DNA of 64,000 bases from Phycomyces blakesleeanus NRRL 1555(-) (Eukaryota > Mucoromycota > Mucoromycetes > Mucorales > Phycomycetaceae). Shown piece by piece: positions 1-12,738 of the stretch. The translations under genes were made by a program, and so were the position numbers. Within the stretch, counting starts at the first letter, position 1. Each line of letters starts with the position of its first letter. The notes beneath the pieces are model-generated. The model saw nothing but the letters and a program-made list of their open reading frames with translations, was not told where the DNA came from and did not search any database. The stretch spans positions 186,001-250,000 of the forward strand of contig NW_017265145.1 of assembly GCF_001638985.1 (NCBI RefSeq). Direction: 5' to 3'.

Positions 1-118
1 TTTATGCCAAAAAAATACGACGTTTACAAAAAAAAATACTACGGTTATATAAAAAAAATTGTAAGGCGTAAGGATAAAAAATTTGAGTGCCATGTACCCT
101 TCCGCCAATAGTAAAAGG

Positions 119-263
119 GGGGAGCAAATTCAGATGGCAATGGGAGCAAATTCAGTTGGCAATGGATGCAAATTCAATTTCTATGGAAGCCAATCAGATA
201 TCAATGAGTTCTAATTAGATGGAAACCGATGCTAATTAGATGGAAATGAGTGCCAATTGAATA
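119..263. repeat. Short imperfect minisatellite, ~21-bp unit
   Basis: About six to seven degenerate units of 20-22 bp follow one another, each built around a GCAATGG..GCAAATTCAG-like core that drifts to GAAATGAGTGCCAATT. The unit differs in length and sequence from the larger satellite that begins near 515, so this is a separate small array. No coding potential is seen in 1-514; the remainder is A-rich single-copy-looking sequence. Confidence 0.6.
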
Positions 264-514
264 GATAAAACCAGTAGATACGTAGTTTTAAAAAACTTTC
301 TTTTTATATATCAAGTCAGATAAGTATATCTAAAGTGCTAACAAACCTTACCTGCGGCACCCCCACCCACAATTCCACTGGTTGACTCTAGTCATTCCAC
401 TATGTAAAGGTCACCTTCAGCACAAGTGGAAAAAAAATCAACTAATTTAAATAAGGAAATTACACTACACTATACCCCATATTTAAACTATCTTATTTTT
501 TTAATTTTTCCAGT

Positions 515-1250
515 GATAACCACCAATCTGACATATATATAAGTCAACAACCGCCAATCTGATATATATATAAGCTAATAACAGTCAATTGAGTATATAT
601 ATAAGTCAATGACAGTCAATCTGGTGTATATTTAAGTCGATGATCACCAATCTGATATATATATAAACTATTAACAGCTGATCTAGTATAAGTATAATCT
701 AATCACAGTCAATCTCATATATATATATATATAAGTCAGTTATAGCTAATCTGATATATATATAAGCTGATAACAGGTGATTGATATTATATATAAAGAG
801 ATGATACTCAATCCGATATATGTATAAATGAATAACAACTAATCAGATATATATAAGTAGATAATAATTAATCTCATATATATATAAATACATGATAATA
901 GATCTAATATATACAGACTGATGATAGTGAATCTGATATGTATGTTGATTAATAACAGCCAATCTGTACTATATATAAATTTATCATATCCAATTAACTA
1001 CTTATATAAGTTAATAAAATATAATATATCAACAATATTAGTCTACAACATCTTATCTATCTCTGATATTAGTCAATAGTATTAGACCTATCACATTATA
1101 TATATTCATACTTATCAATATTCAAGTTATATCTGCTTATCTCCTTAAATACAAGTTATATACCCTAATCATATTTAATCTTTAATTTTATATATATTCA
1201 CAGCTCTTTTATACTCTTTCTATATATATAATATATATATATCAAAAATA
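515..1250. repeat. Diverged edge of the ~30-bp AT-rich minisatellite
   Basis: Units of roughly 28-32 bp with the pattern (A/G)ATCTG(A/G)TATATATATAA followed by 12-14 bp of variable sequence such as GTCAATGACAGTCA. Units are more degenerate than those inside the 2,669-bp repeat that follows. The non-satellite portion (about 1010-1250) resembles the end of each larger repeat (for example 3640-3920) at clearly lower identity, as expected of the ageing edge of an array. Confidence 0.7.
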
Positions 1251-1319
1251 TAATGAGTATTAATAAGTTGACATGTTTATATATTTTTTATTGATTTATA
1301 TAATACTATTTTGATTTTT

Positions 1320-3988
1320 ATAAGAAAATTAGTAAAAAAATATGAAAATTAATTTTTATTAATTCTGTACTTGCTGTTTACATATTTTGACACTTTTATA
1401 TTATACTACTAAATTTTCTTTATATAGCAAAAAAAATTAAAAAATTATTACTTAGTAAGAATTTGAACTTTCATTAGAAGAGATATATTTAATTATTGTC
1501 GGAACGGCTTTTTGATAGTTTAAAATTAAATGTTTTTCCATGCCAAGCTTTTACATAGTTGCTATTTATATAACCTATCTTCCCACACTAAAAATGCCAA
1601 GACTTCTCACGCTAGGTGCATTCAGACTAACCAAAAAAGGAATTTTTTTGCGAAAAAAGCTATTTTTTGTCATTTTTTCCCACGAATTCAATGGTATTGT
1701 TTATGTAGATCATTTATGCGAGATTATGCATGATTATGCACATGATATAACAAGTATAGGCAAAAGTTACTAATTTTTTTCAGCAATGCAATTGTATTGT
1801 TTACATTACGCGAATATGCATAATGACATATGTTACACAAACTTTATTTTTTATATTTTTATATATGTTTAAATCCTCTTATATGTGCTTATATATAATT
1901 ATGCAAGATTATGCAAGATTATGTAAGCTGATAACAACTAATTGACACTATATATAAACTAATTATAGCTGATCTCATATATATATAAGCTATTGATAGT
2001 TGATCTAGGATAAATATAAGCTGTTGACCACTGATCTGGCATATATATAAGTTGTTGATCGCCGATCTGGCATATATGTAAGCTGTTGACTACCAATCTG
2101 GCATATATATAAGCTGTTGATTGCCGATCTGGCATATATATAAGCTGTTGATCACCGATCTGACATATATATAAGCTGTTAACTGCCAATCTAGCATATA
2201 TATAAGCTATTGACAGCTGATCTAATATATATATAAGCTAATAACCACTAATTTAATATATATATAAGCTATTGACCACCAATCTGGTATATATATAAGT
2301 GGATGACAGCTGATCTGGTATATATATAAATGGATGACAGCTGATCTGCTATATATATAAGTGGATGACAGCCAATCTGATATATATATAAGCTGATTAT
2401 AGCTGATCTGCTATATATATATGTGGATGACAGCTGATCTGCTATATATATAAGTGGATGACAGCTGATCTGGTATATATATAAATGGATGACAGCTGAT
2501 CTGCTATATATATAAGTGGATGACAGCTGATCTGCTATATATATAAGTGGATGACAGCCGGTCTGATATATATATAAGTGGATGACAGCCGGTCTGATAT
2601 ATATATAAGTGGATGACAGCTGATCTGCTATATATATATAAGCTGATTATAGCTGATCTGCTATATATATATGTGGATGACAGCTGATCTGCTATATATA
2701 TAAGTGGATGACAGCCGGTCTGATATATATATAAGTGGATGACAGCCGGTCTGCTATATATATAAGTGGATGACAGTTGGTCTGCTATATATATAAATGG
2801 ATGACAGCTGATCTGCTATATATATAAGTGGATGACAGCCAATCTGATATATATATATAAGCTAATAAGTATTAATCTGGTATATATATAAGCTAATAAT
2901 TACTGATTTCATATATATATAAGTAGATGATCGCCAATCTCATATATATATAAACAGATGATTGTCAATCTGATATATATATAATCTAATTACAGTTAAT
3001 CTCATATATATACAAGTAGATAACAATCAATTTTATATATGTATAAGTGGATAACAGTCAATCTGGTATATATATAAGTTGTTAACCACTAATCAAGTAT
3101 ATATATAAGCTGATGATAGTTGATCTGATATATATATAAGTTGTTGACCGCCAATTGGGTATATATATAAGTTGATAACAGGTGATCCAAACTATATATA
3201 AACATATGATACTCAATCTGATATATATATAAGCTGATGATAGCTGATCTAGTATATATATAAATTGTTGACCGCCAATCAGCTATATATATATAAACTA
3301 TTAACAGCCTATCTCATACATATATAAGCTGATATTAGTCAATCTAGTATATATATAAGCTGTTAACTACCAATCTAGTATATATATAAGTTGTTGCCCA
3401 TCCATTAGGTATATATATAAGTTGATAACAGGTGATCTGCACTATATATAAACATATGATATCCAATCTGATATATATATAAGTGGATAACAGTTAATCT
3501 TATACATATATAAGCTGAATACTGCCGATCTAGTATATATATAAATAAATGATATCTGATCTGATATATATGTAAATCAATAACAGTCAATCTGTATTAT
3601 GTATATATATTTATCACATCTAATTTACTACTTATATAAATTAATAAAATATAATATATAATCAATATTAGCTAATAACATTTGATTTATCACTAATATT
3701 AGCCTATAACATCTTATCTATCTCTGATATTAGTCAATAGCATTGGATCTATCACATTATATATATTCACACTTGTCCATATCCAAGTCATATCTAATCA
3801 TCTCGGTCAAATATAAGTTACATACTCTAATTATATTTAATCTTTAATGTTATATATATTCACAACTCTTTTATAATCGTTAAATGTATATATATAATAT
3901 ATAAATATATCAAAATTATAATAAATATTAATAAGTTGATTTGTTCATATATTTTTTTATTGATTTATATAATAATATTTTGATTTTT
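1320..3988. repeat. Higher-order satellite repeat, copy 1 (2,669 bp)
   Basis: The sequence from here recurs 2,669 bp downstream almost unchanged. Each copy has a ~600-bp linker without minisatellite structure (about 1320-1925), a ~1.7-kb block of ~30-bp minisatellite units (consensus core GATGACAGCTGATCTGCTATATATATAAG), and an AT-rich tail. The only visible internal differences between copies 1 and 2 are a few unit swaps (GCCGGTCTG versus GTTGGTCTG units near 2700-2800). The linker holds a short open frame of 67 codons repeated in each copy, judged not to be a gene. Confidence 0.85.
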
Positions 3989-6657
3989 ATAAGAAAATTA
4001 GTAAAAAAATATGAAAATTAATTTTTATTAATTCTGTACTTGCTGTTTACATATTTTGACACTTTTATATTATACTACTAAATTTTCTTTATATAGCAAA
4101 AAAAATTAAAAAATTATTACTTAGTAAGAATTTGAACTTTCATTAGAAGAGATATATTTAATTATTGTCGGAACGGCTTTTTGATAGTTTAAAATTAAAT
4201 GTTTTTCCATGCCAAGCTTTTACATAGTTGCTATTTATATAACCTATCTTCCCACACTAAAAATGCCAAGACTTCTCACGCTAGGTGCATTCAGACTAAC
4301 CAAAAAAGGAATTTTTTTGCGAAAAAAGCTATTTTTTGTCATTTTTTCCCACGAATTCAATGGTATTGTTTATGTAGATCATTTATGCGAGATTATGCAT
4401 GATTATGCACATGATATAACAAGTATAGGCAAAAGTTACTAATTTTTTTCAGCAATGCAATTGTATTGTTTACATTACGCGAATATGCATAATGACATAT
4501 GTTACACAAACTTTATTTTTTATATTTTTATATATGTTTAAATCCTCTTATATGTGCTTATATATAATTATGCAAGATTATGCAAGATTATGTAAGCTGA
4601 TAACAACTAATTGACACTATATATAAACTAATTATAGCTGATCTCATATATATATAAGCTATTGATAGTTGATCTAGGATAAATATAAGCTGTTGACCAC
4701 TGATCTGGCATATATATAAGTTGTTGATCGCCGATCTGGCATATATGTAAGCTGTTGACTACCAATCTGGCATATATATAAGCTGTTGATTGCCGATCTG
4801 GCATATATATAAGCTGTTGATCACCGATCTGACATATATATAAGCTGTTAACTGCCAATCTAGCATATATATAAGCTATTGACAGCTGATCTAATATATA
4901 TATAAGCTAATAACCACTAATTTAATATATATATAAGCTATTGACCACCAATCTGGTATATATATAAGTGGATGACAGCTGATCTGGTATATATATAAAT
5001 GGATGACAGCTGATCTGCTATATATATAAGTGGATGACAGCCAATCTGATATATATATAAGCTGATTATAGCTGATCTGCTATATATATATGTGGATGAC
5101 AGCTGATCTGCTATATATATAAGTGGATGACAGCTGATCTGGTATATATATAAATGGATGACAGCTGATCTGCTATATATATAAGTGGATGACAGCTGAT
5201 CTGCTATATATATAAGTGGATGACAGCCGGTCTGATATATATATAAGTGGATGACAGCCGGTCTGATATATATATAAGTGGATGACAGCTGATCTGCTAT
5301 ATATATATAAGCTGATTATAGCTGATCTGCTATATATATATGTGGATGACAGCTGATCTGCTATATATATAAGTGGATGACAGTTGGTCTGCTATATATA
5401 TAAATGGATGACAGCTGATCTGCTATATATATAAGTGGATGACAGTTGGTCTGCTATATATATAAATGGATGACAGCTGATCTGCTATATATATAAGTGG
5501 ATGACAGCCAATCTGATATATATATATAAGCTAATAAGTATTAATCTGGTATATATATAAGCTAATAATTACTGATTTCATATATATATAAGTAGATGAT
5601 CGCCAATCTCATATATATATAAACAGATGATTGTCAATCTGATATATATATAATCTAATTACAGTTAATCTCATATATATACAAGTAGATAACAATCAAT
5701 TTTATATATGTATAAGTGGATAACAGTCAATCTGGTATATATATAAGTTGTTAACCACTAATCAAGTATATATATAAGCTGATGATAGTTGATCTGATAT
5801 ATATATAAGTTGTTGACCGCCAATTGGGTATATATATAAGTTGATAACAGGTGATCCAAACTATATATAAACATATGATACTCAATCTGATATATATATA
5901 AGCTGATGATAGCTGATCTAGTATATATATAAATTGTTGACCGCCAATCAGCTATATATATATAAACTATTAACAGCCTATCTCATACATATATAAGCTG
6001 ATATTAGTCAATCTAGTATATATATAAGCTGTTAACTACCAATCTAGTATATATATAAGTTGTTGCCCATCCATTAGGTATATATATAAGTTGATAACAG
6101 GTGATCTGCACTATATATAAACATATGATATCCAATCTGATATATATATAAGTGGATAACAGTTAATCTTATACATATATAAGCTGAATACTGCCGATCT
6201 AGTATATATATAAATAAATGATATCTGATCTGATATATATGTAAATCAATAACAGTCAATCTGTATTATGTATATATATTTATCACATCTAATTTACTAC
6301 TTATATAAATTAATAAAATATAATATATAATCAATATTAGCTAATAACATTTGATTTATCACTAATATTAGCCTATAACATCTTATCTATCTCTGATATT
6401 AGTCAATAGCATTGGATCTATCACATTATATATATTCACACTTGTCCATATCCAAGTCATATCTAATCATCTCAGTCAAATATAAGTTACATACTCTAAT
6501 TATATTTAATCTTTAATGTTATATATATTCACAACTCTTTTATAATCGTTAAATGTATATATATAATATATAAATATATCAAAATTATAATAAATATTAA
6601 TAAGTTGATTTGTTCATATATTTTTTTATTGATTTATATAATAATATTTTGATTTTT
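3989..6657. repeat. Higher-order satellite repeat, copy 2 (2,669 bp)
   Basis: This is the second tandem copy of the 2,669-bp unit. The linker frames at 1530 and 1540 recur at 4199 and 4209 with identical translations. The minisatellite block differs from copy 1 only by exchange of a few units around 5370-5500, with total length conserved, which suggests homogenisation by unequal exchange or conversion. Confidence 0.85.
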
Positions 6658-7041
6658 ATAAGAAAATTAGTAAAAAAATATGAAAATTAATTTTTATTAA
6701 TTCTGTACTTGCTGTTTACATATTTTGACACTTTTATATTATACTACTAAATTTTCTTTATATAGCAAAAAAAATTAAAAAATTATTACTTAGTAAGAAT
6801 TTGAACTTTCATTAGAAGAGATATATTTAATTATTGTCGGAACGGCTTTTTGATAGTTTAAAATTAAATGTTTTTCCATGCCAAGCTTTTACATAGTTGC
6901 TATTTATATAACCTATCTTCCCACACTAAAAATGCCAAGACTTCTCACGCTAGGTGCATTCAGACTAACCAAAAAAGGAATTTTTTTGCGAAAAAAGCTA
7001 TTTTTTGTCATTTTTTCCCACGAATTCAATGGTATGTTTAT
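6658..7041. repeat. Higher-order satellite repeat, copy 3, cut by gap
   Basis: The first ~384 bp of a third copy match the linker of copies 1 and 2 (offset 2,669) up to about 7035. There a single T is missing (GGTATGTTTAT instead of GGTATTGTTTATG), immediately before the run of Ns. Confidence 0.8.
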
Positions 7042-7141
7042 NNNNNNNNNNNNNNNNNNNNNNNNNNNNNNNNNNNNNNNNNNNNNNNNNNNNNNNNNNN
7101 NNNNNNNNNNNNNNNNNNNNNNNNNNNNNNNNNNNNNNNNN
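7042..7141. other. Assembly gap of 100 N
   Basis: Exactly 100 Ns, a conventional placeholder for a gap of unknown size. The left flank corresponds to about position 4372 of copy 2 and the right flank to about position 6152, so at least ~1.78 kb of the third copy is missing, plus any whole number of extra 2,669-bp units. Confidence 0.95.
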
Positions 7142-7553
7142 GTGGATAACAGTTAATCTTATACATATATAAGCTGAATACTGCCGATCTAGTATATATA
7201 TGAATAAATGAGTATCTGATCTGATATATATGTAAATCAATAACAGTCAATCTGTATTATGTATATATATGTTATCACATCTAATTTACTACTTATATAA
7301 ATTAATAAAATATAATATATAATCAATATTAGCTAATAACATTTGATTTATCACTAATATTAGCCTATAACATCTTATCTATCTCTGATATTAGTCAATA
7401 GCATTGGATCTATCACATTATATATATTCACACTTGTCCATATCCAAGTCATATCTAATCATCTCAGTCAAATATAAGTTACATACTCTAATTATATTTA
7501 ATCTTTAATGTTATATATATTCACAACTCTTTTATAATCGTTAAATGTATATA
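7142..7553. repeat. Tail of the higher-order satellite after the gap
   Basis: This matches the end of copy 2 (about 6152-6562) with several single-base insertions near the gap, for example TGAATAAATGAGTATC versus TAAATAAATGATATC. These could be real divergence or low-quality consensus next to the gap. Satellite sequence stops at about 7553. Confidence 0.75.
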
Positions 7554-7599
7554 ATGCAAAGGCACGTAAATGGCAATTGTTTAGTCTTGAAATATATAT

Positions 7600-7672
7600 T
7601 GTGAGTAGCTTAAGTGATGTAGCGTTGTGCAGTTGATCTTAAGAACCCTAGTTCGACCCTGCGTGATGTCTA
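7600..7672 (+). other. tRNA-like segment with pol III A- and B-box-like motifs
   Basis: A TAGCTTAAGTGATG stretch at about 7606 resembles a pol III A box, and AGTTCGACCCT at 7650-7660 resembles a B box (8 of 11 positions by eye). They are separated by a tRNA-like ~35 bp. A D-arm-like GCT/AGC pairing and a CTTAA loop can be drawn, but the T stem does not pair and no acceptor stem closes. A decayed tRNA or the head of a tRNA-derived SINE is more likely than a working tRNA gene. Confidence 0.3.
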
Positions 7673-8224
7673 ATTGTTTTATTTCAAATTTTTATTATTG
7701 TAATAAAAGAACTGCCGTTTTCGAACTGGGTTGTTCTTCCAATGCTATAACATAGCCAAAATTGGTCAAACCCACTAGGAATCGTAAACGAAGATAAAAG
7801 AATAAAAAGAGGATAGAAAGATAGATAACTTTTATTGAAGAAAATAACGCCCTCTTTTATATCTTTTCTAAATCTACTCAGCCATTATAAATGTCTGTTT
7901 TGGTTTCTATTCTACTTTTATTAAGCTATGTGCTTTCTAATTCTTTTGTGAACAAAAAGAAATCACTTCGGTCGTCGTTCTCAAAAGGGAATTCTGTGTA
8001 ATCGTCATCCTGATTGGCTGACAAGAATTCGGGCACGACAGAATAGTATAATTCTACTGTTATGAATTTTCTTCTTTTAATAATTTGTTTATTAAATTAA
8101 AGAAGTATAAAGGAAAAGTCTGCTTATATATTAAAAAAGGTTTGAGATCTCCTGATATAATAAGACTATTTTTTTTATTAATGTGTAGCAAACAAAAAAA
8201 TTACTATAAGATAAACTATTTAGG

Positions 8225-8520
8225 TGAAATACAAAATGAATACTTAATTTTTAATTTTTACTTTTTAATTTTTTATTTTTTTAATTTTTTAATTCCTTAA
8301 TTTTTTAATTGTTTTTTTTTATTTTTTTATTTTTTTTTATATTTTGTTTTTTTTTATTTTTTTTTATTATTATTATTATTATTTTTTTATTATTATTTTT
8401 TTTATTTTTTTTTATATTTTGTTTTTTATTTTTTTTATTATTTTTTTATTATTTTTTTTTGTTTTTATTATTTTTTTATTTTTTTATATTTTATTTTAAT
8501 GCTTTTGTTATATTTATAAT
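8225..8520. repeat. T-rich low-complexity tract
   Basis: Almost continuous T with interspersed A and rare G for about 300 bp. It yields an artificial phenylalanine-rich open frame that should not be taken as a protein. Confidence 0.85.
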
Positions 8521-10097
8521 AAATTAGCTTTTCAAAAAAATTGTGAATAAACATATTAATTTGTTTTAGATAAATTGTATTTTTTTTTAATATATATATG
8601 TATATAGATGATATTCGGCTAGGGCAGAAATATTTGATTTATTTTAATTTTTACCCATCTGCGCACTATACCAAATCCCGGCGGCCATCTAATTGTAGCA
8701 TAATTCAATCTCCGAAAAAATTCTAAAGACCGACAATACGCCTCTAATGCCACTTTTCTGTTACTCTTCTTTATTAGCTATCGATAGAGCCAAGAAGCAT
8801 ACAAATACAATCAGTAGAAGTCGAGAAAAGTAGAATTATATGAATTTTATTTTTTGAATAAATATTGATTTTTCAAAAAAAAATAATAATATTATAAATG
8901 CCGACTGAAACCGATATTTTTTATTTATTTATTTTTTTTTTGGTATCTTGCGTGCCCTTTAACCGAGGCGACAGATTGTTCAAATAATCTCAATTACAAG
9001 AGGTATATATATATATTTGATATTCTTTATATTTTTTGTGGAGAGGTTGAAAAGTTGTAAAAAAATATTTTCAATGCAGTCATTGGTGCAATGATTCCAG
9101 TTGAGGAATGAGGACGGGGGGTTTTTTTTTCAAGCAGAATAAACAAAAATAATACTCTTATTTATTTATTTATTTATTTATTTATTTTATTTTTCTTCTG
9201 TGTGCATCTCTTTCAATAACCATACATATTCACATTAACTTGCCATGAAATTTACAATTGAAATTACTACAATCATACACATGCGCACATGTACGCACAC
9301 ACGTATTTTACCAAGAACATCTCTAAAAATATATTATATTTGTTAAAAGCGCAATTTTTCACCAAGACCACAAGCAAGTTTTGATATGTACTAACTAGAA
9401 AACAATTACTCGCATTCTCTTTGTACGATAAAGCTACATTATTATGTTTTTTTTTGCATTATATAATTTCTATGCTAGCTGTTGTATATGCTGGAAAAAT
9501 AGAGATAATCGATATATATACATATATATATATATTTGAAATGGTAAATAATAATAAGAGTTGGTGTGTGCAATAATGGTCACCGGTTTTCGTTTGTTGG
9601 TCTATACCTTGATCGAAAAATATACTTTTATTGTAATGGTTTACTACTCATAAGAAAAAAATAATAAGAATAGCGCATGTAATTATTGCTATTATAGAAA
9701 ACATGTACAAAAGAAAAGCTTCCGTTTCATGTTAAGTCGAGTAAGGATAAAGGTGCGCTACAAACCAGAAACAAATGTAAACTTATTGGTGGAGCAAGTT
9801 TCTGTTTACAAATAAATGGCTGTTATATATTATACACGCTTCTTGGGATAATTCATGGTTATTACAATGGTTAAAAAATATTACACAATATCCTTAACTA
9901 ATATGAATTTTTATTGCGAAGAGAATTTATTTGGAGTGAGAATAGTATCTGTGATGGCACAATAAGTCAAACCTGTTTTGTAAAGAACTTAAGGATAAGT
10001 AGTTTCACCACAGAAAGTCAACTGGTTTTTTTTAAAAAAGGAAGAGAACCAGAGAAGCATAAAATTACAAGGTAAAGTATAGGACTTTTCTACCCCA

Positions 10098-10200
10098 GGG
10101 AAAATATGTATGAACAGGCAGTACGTATCGCAAGAGAGGTAGACGATTGGCTTATCCCCTGTATGACATGGCTCAATAAATAAATAAATAAATAATATTT
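10098..10200 (+). other. Possible 3' tail of a decayed LINE/SINE-type element
   Basis: A short non-AT-rich stretch can be read as ENMYEQAVRIAREVDDWLIP and then runs into CTCAATAAATAAATAAATAA. A coding-like end followed by a simple (AAAT)n tail is typical of non-LTR retroelement 3' ends. The 5' limit, a target-site duplication and any reverse transcriptase are not visible, so this is only a suggestion. Confidence 0.2.
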
Positions 10201-12550
10201 AAATTTTGAGCCACAACAATTAAACGATGCTTTTCCCCAATTTGATTCTTTGTCTAGTTAGAATTTTGAACGATTGCAAAAGAGTAATAAAAATAAATAA
10301 GTTATACAGCCATGGTAATGTATTTTAAGAGGTTACAACCATTTACTTCATGGAGGCCAAAGTGAGGTTCGATAACTCCCAAATATTTTTCTCATTCGCG
10401 TTCATTGTCAACTAAAATACCTTGGCCTCATCCCGCACATCAAAGGTATCAACCATTTTCTATTCTCATTATTGTTATTCTATACTGCAGCTGTACCCTT
10501 CATCACGCGTTTCTTCACTCTGCACAAGAGTCGATGTATTTTGTTCGATGTTAAAAAATTATCTGTTTCTATAGGTGTTTCTATGTGTTCTCTAATCCTT
10601 TTTTAGGAATCAGAGATCTATTGCACTGAATTTAAAAAGAAAGAAAGAAAGAAAGAATGACAAAGAAATTGGGCTGTCTAAAATTGCACCCAACTCAAAT
10701 TAATTCTTGGTACAGTTGGCGTTTGTGTGCGTGGATAAACAATATAAAAGAAAGAAATAACTAATTGCCTTTCAATATTAGCGAAATCGTTGTTATTATG
10801 GTGGACGATGAGGACTGTAGTGGTATATGAGTTTTGGTTAGGTGCAACTGTACTAATATTATTTTGTTTTTTTCGGCAGTTGCTTTGTGTTGGCAGTTTA
10901 ATTATTTTCATGAAAAATGATAAAATGGTAAGAAATATAAAAACCTATAAATCCAGTGTTATTTGATTATGTACTGGATCCGATTGTTTTGCGTGAGTGC
11001 AGGTGTGTGCGCAGAATGGTATCCTTTGATGTACCATATTCATTTATTTACGACCAAAACCGATAATTTCTTATGTATACCCATCCGCCAACTAGTCGAA
11101 AAGTTTAGTAGCAGTACTCCTAATGATTTGCACCAGTGCTTATTTCCATGTCATGTAAGACACATTAGTATAAAAATACGCCTTTCTTTTTCTTTTTCTT
11201 TTTCTTCAGCAGCCACTTGAATGTAAAGTATATCGACCAACTCGGGTGCATTGAAAACTGTAAAATAAATATGAAACTTTTCTTGCTAATTGCCTTTTAA
11301 TATTTTCGCAATTACATTTACCGTTCTCTACAAGAGCCTATTTGAAAACAAAGATAATATTTTTTGCTTTAATTAGAACTGTGGAGGCTCAATTAGCATG
11401 CAAAACAATATTCGACTGTATAAGTATAATTTCTTGAAGACGTCAAGTATATCTGACTCTGGGTATCACATACAAGTACTCTGTTTTTTTTTCTTTAAAA
11501 TTAAATACAATAGAAGCTGTTAATAAAATAAGTTAATATAAAGAGTACATAATGATAGAAAAAAACAAATAAGTATTTCTATACTGTCAAATATATACAC
11601 AGTTATGTCGAGTACTATCGTGGTTACTATTTGATTTTTTGAATTCAAGACATTAGAGTTACAAAGTACTTGTGGTGTCCATTATAATATCTTGGGTTGG
11701 TAATATAAAACAAAACTCACTGGTATCTAGAGCTATATCATTACGAGAGAGTAAAATGCGTACTTAGGGGTGTACTTTGGCGTACTTTCCCTGCCTACTT
11801 TAAACTCGTGTTTTAATAATGATTATCGTGTATTTCCGTACTTTGGTAATTAATATTATATATATATATATATATACCAACGCCTTTTTTGTTAAATATC
11901 GAAATTGAAAGGGTTGCTCTAACAAAAAGATCAGATGATTGACTGTCGAGACTTGACCGAAACTTACAAACAATTAGTGTGCTAGATGTACAATTAATAA
12001 TGATATTTATAATATTAGAATCAATCTTACTCACGGGTATTTTAATCAAGATTATTACACCCAAAAGTATTTTACTCAAAAATATTAAAGGCACCCAACA
12101 AGTGTTGTACTTTTATATTGAACATTATTTGAATAGTAGTTAAAGCATTGCTGCCACGAATTGTCAGGCATCGATAGCTAGTAAAACCCTTATTGTCATT
12201 ATATTAAAAGAGATATATAAAATTCAATTTGTAATTCTTACTAATAGAGACCGTAAGCTTAGTAGAGTTAATTACATTGATAATAGACTGATATATCTCA
12301 ATAACCAAGACCAAAAAAAATCGTATAAAACATATTTTATTTTTATTTTTTATTATTTTAGATAAAGGTACTTCTTTTAGATTTCCTGAAACCGCCACAC
12401 ATAGCTTACCTTTTCTTTGAGAGAAGACAACCCTTTTCAATTCGAAAAATAATATGATATTGAGACACCACCATCGTCATTTGACAATAACTATCCGGAT
12501 TAAAGTGATGAGTCCGACGATGAGAATGAAGCTGACATTTTCGGCAGCAT

Positions 12551-12578
12551 ACACTCGCAATCAAAAACGTTTCGACCC
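12551..12578 (+). repeat. Left terminal inverted repeat of the Tc1-type element
   Basis: It begins CACTCGCAATCAAAAACG directly after a TA and pairs with the reverse complement of 13867-13894. Confidence 0.7.
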
Positions 12579-12738
12579 CGCAAAAAATGACTAAAAAATC
12601 ATGAAAAAATAAAAATAAAAATATTGTTTTCTCCCAATATTATTAATCGAATCCAACCTTCAAGTCACAAATTCATCAGAAAACACCCACGGATTATATG
12701 AGAAGGCTGATCCCTATAAATACAGATGCATCATCTAC

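Larger units (their letters stand above)
7673..12548. other. Long intergenic region without recognisable genes
   Basis: Open frames here are short and of biased composition. Visible content is a T-rich tract at 8225-8520, (ATTT)n at about 9160-9192, a retroelement-tail-like stretch ending in (AAAT)n at about 10180-10200, (GAAA)n near 10640 and poly(TA) near 11855. A second TTCGAA-containing stretch near 7715 may belong to the tRNA-like segment upstream. No gene can be supported. Confidence 0.6.

Noticed and set aside
1930..3600. Regularly spaced repeats considered as a CRISPR array
   Set aside because: Units are contiguous, degenerate and AT-rich with no unique spacers or cas genes, and the genome is eukaryotic.
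1530..7156. Repeated 67- and 77-codon frames and minus-strand YICQIGDQQLIYMPD-like frames in the satellite
   Set aside because: They recur only because the DNA is tandemly repeated. The minus-strand ones are direct translations of the minisatellite unit, and none has a domain or coding composition.
8309..8527. Phenylalanine-rich open frame
   Set aside because: Produced by a T-rich low-complexity tract.
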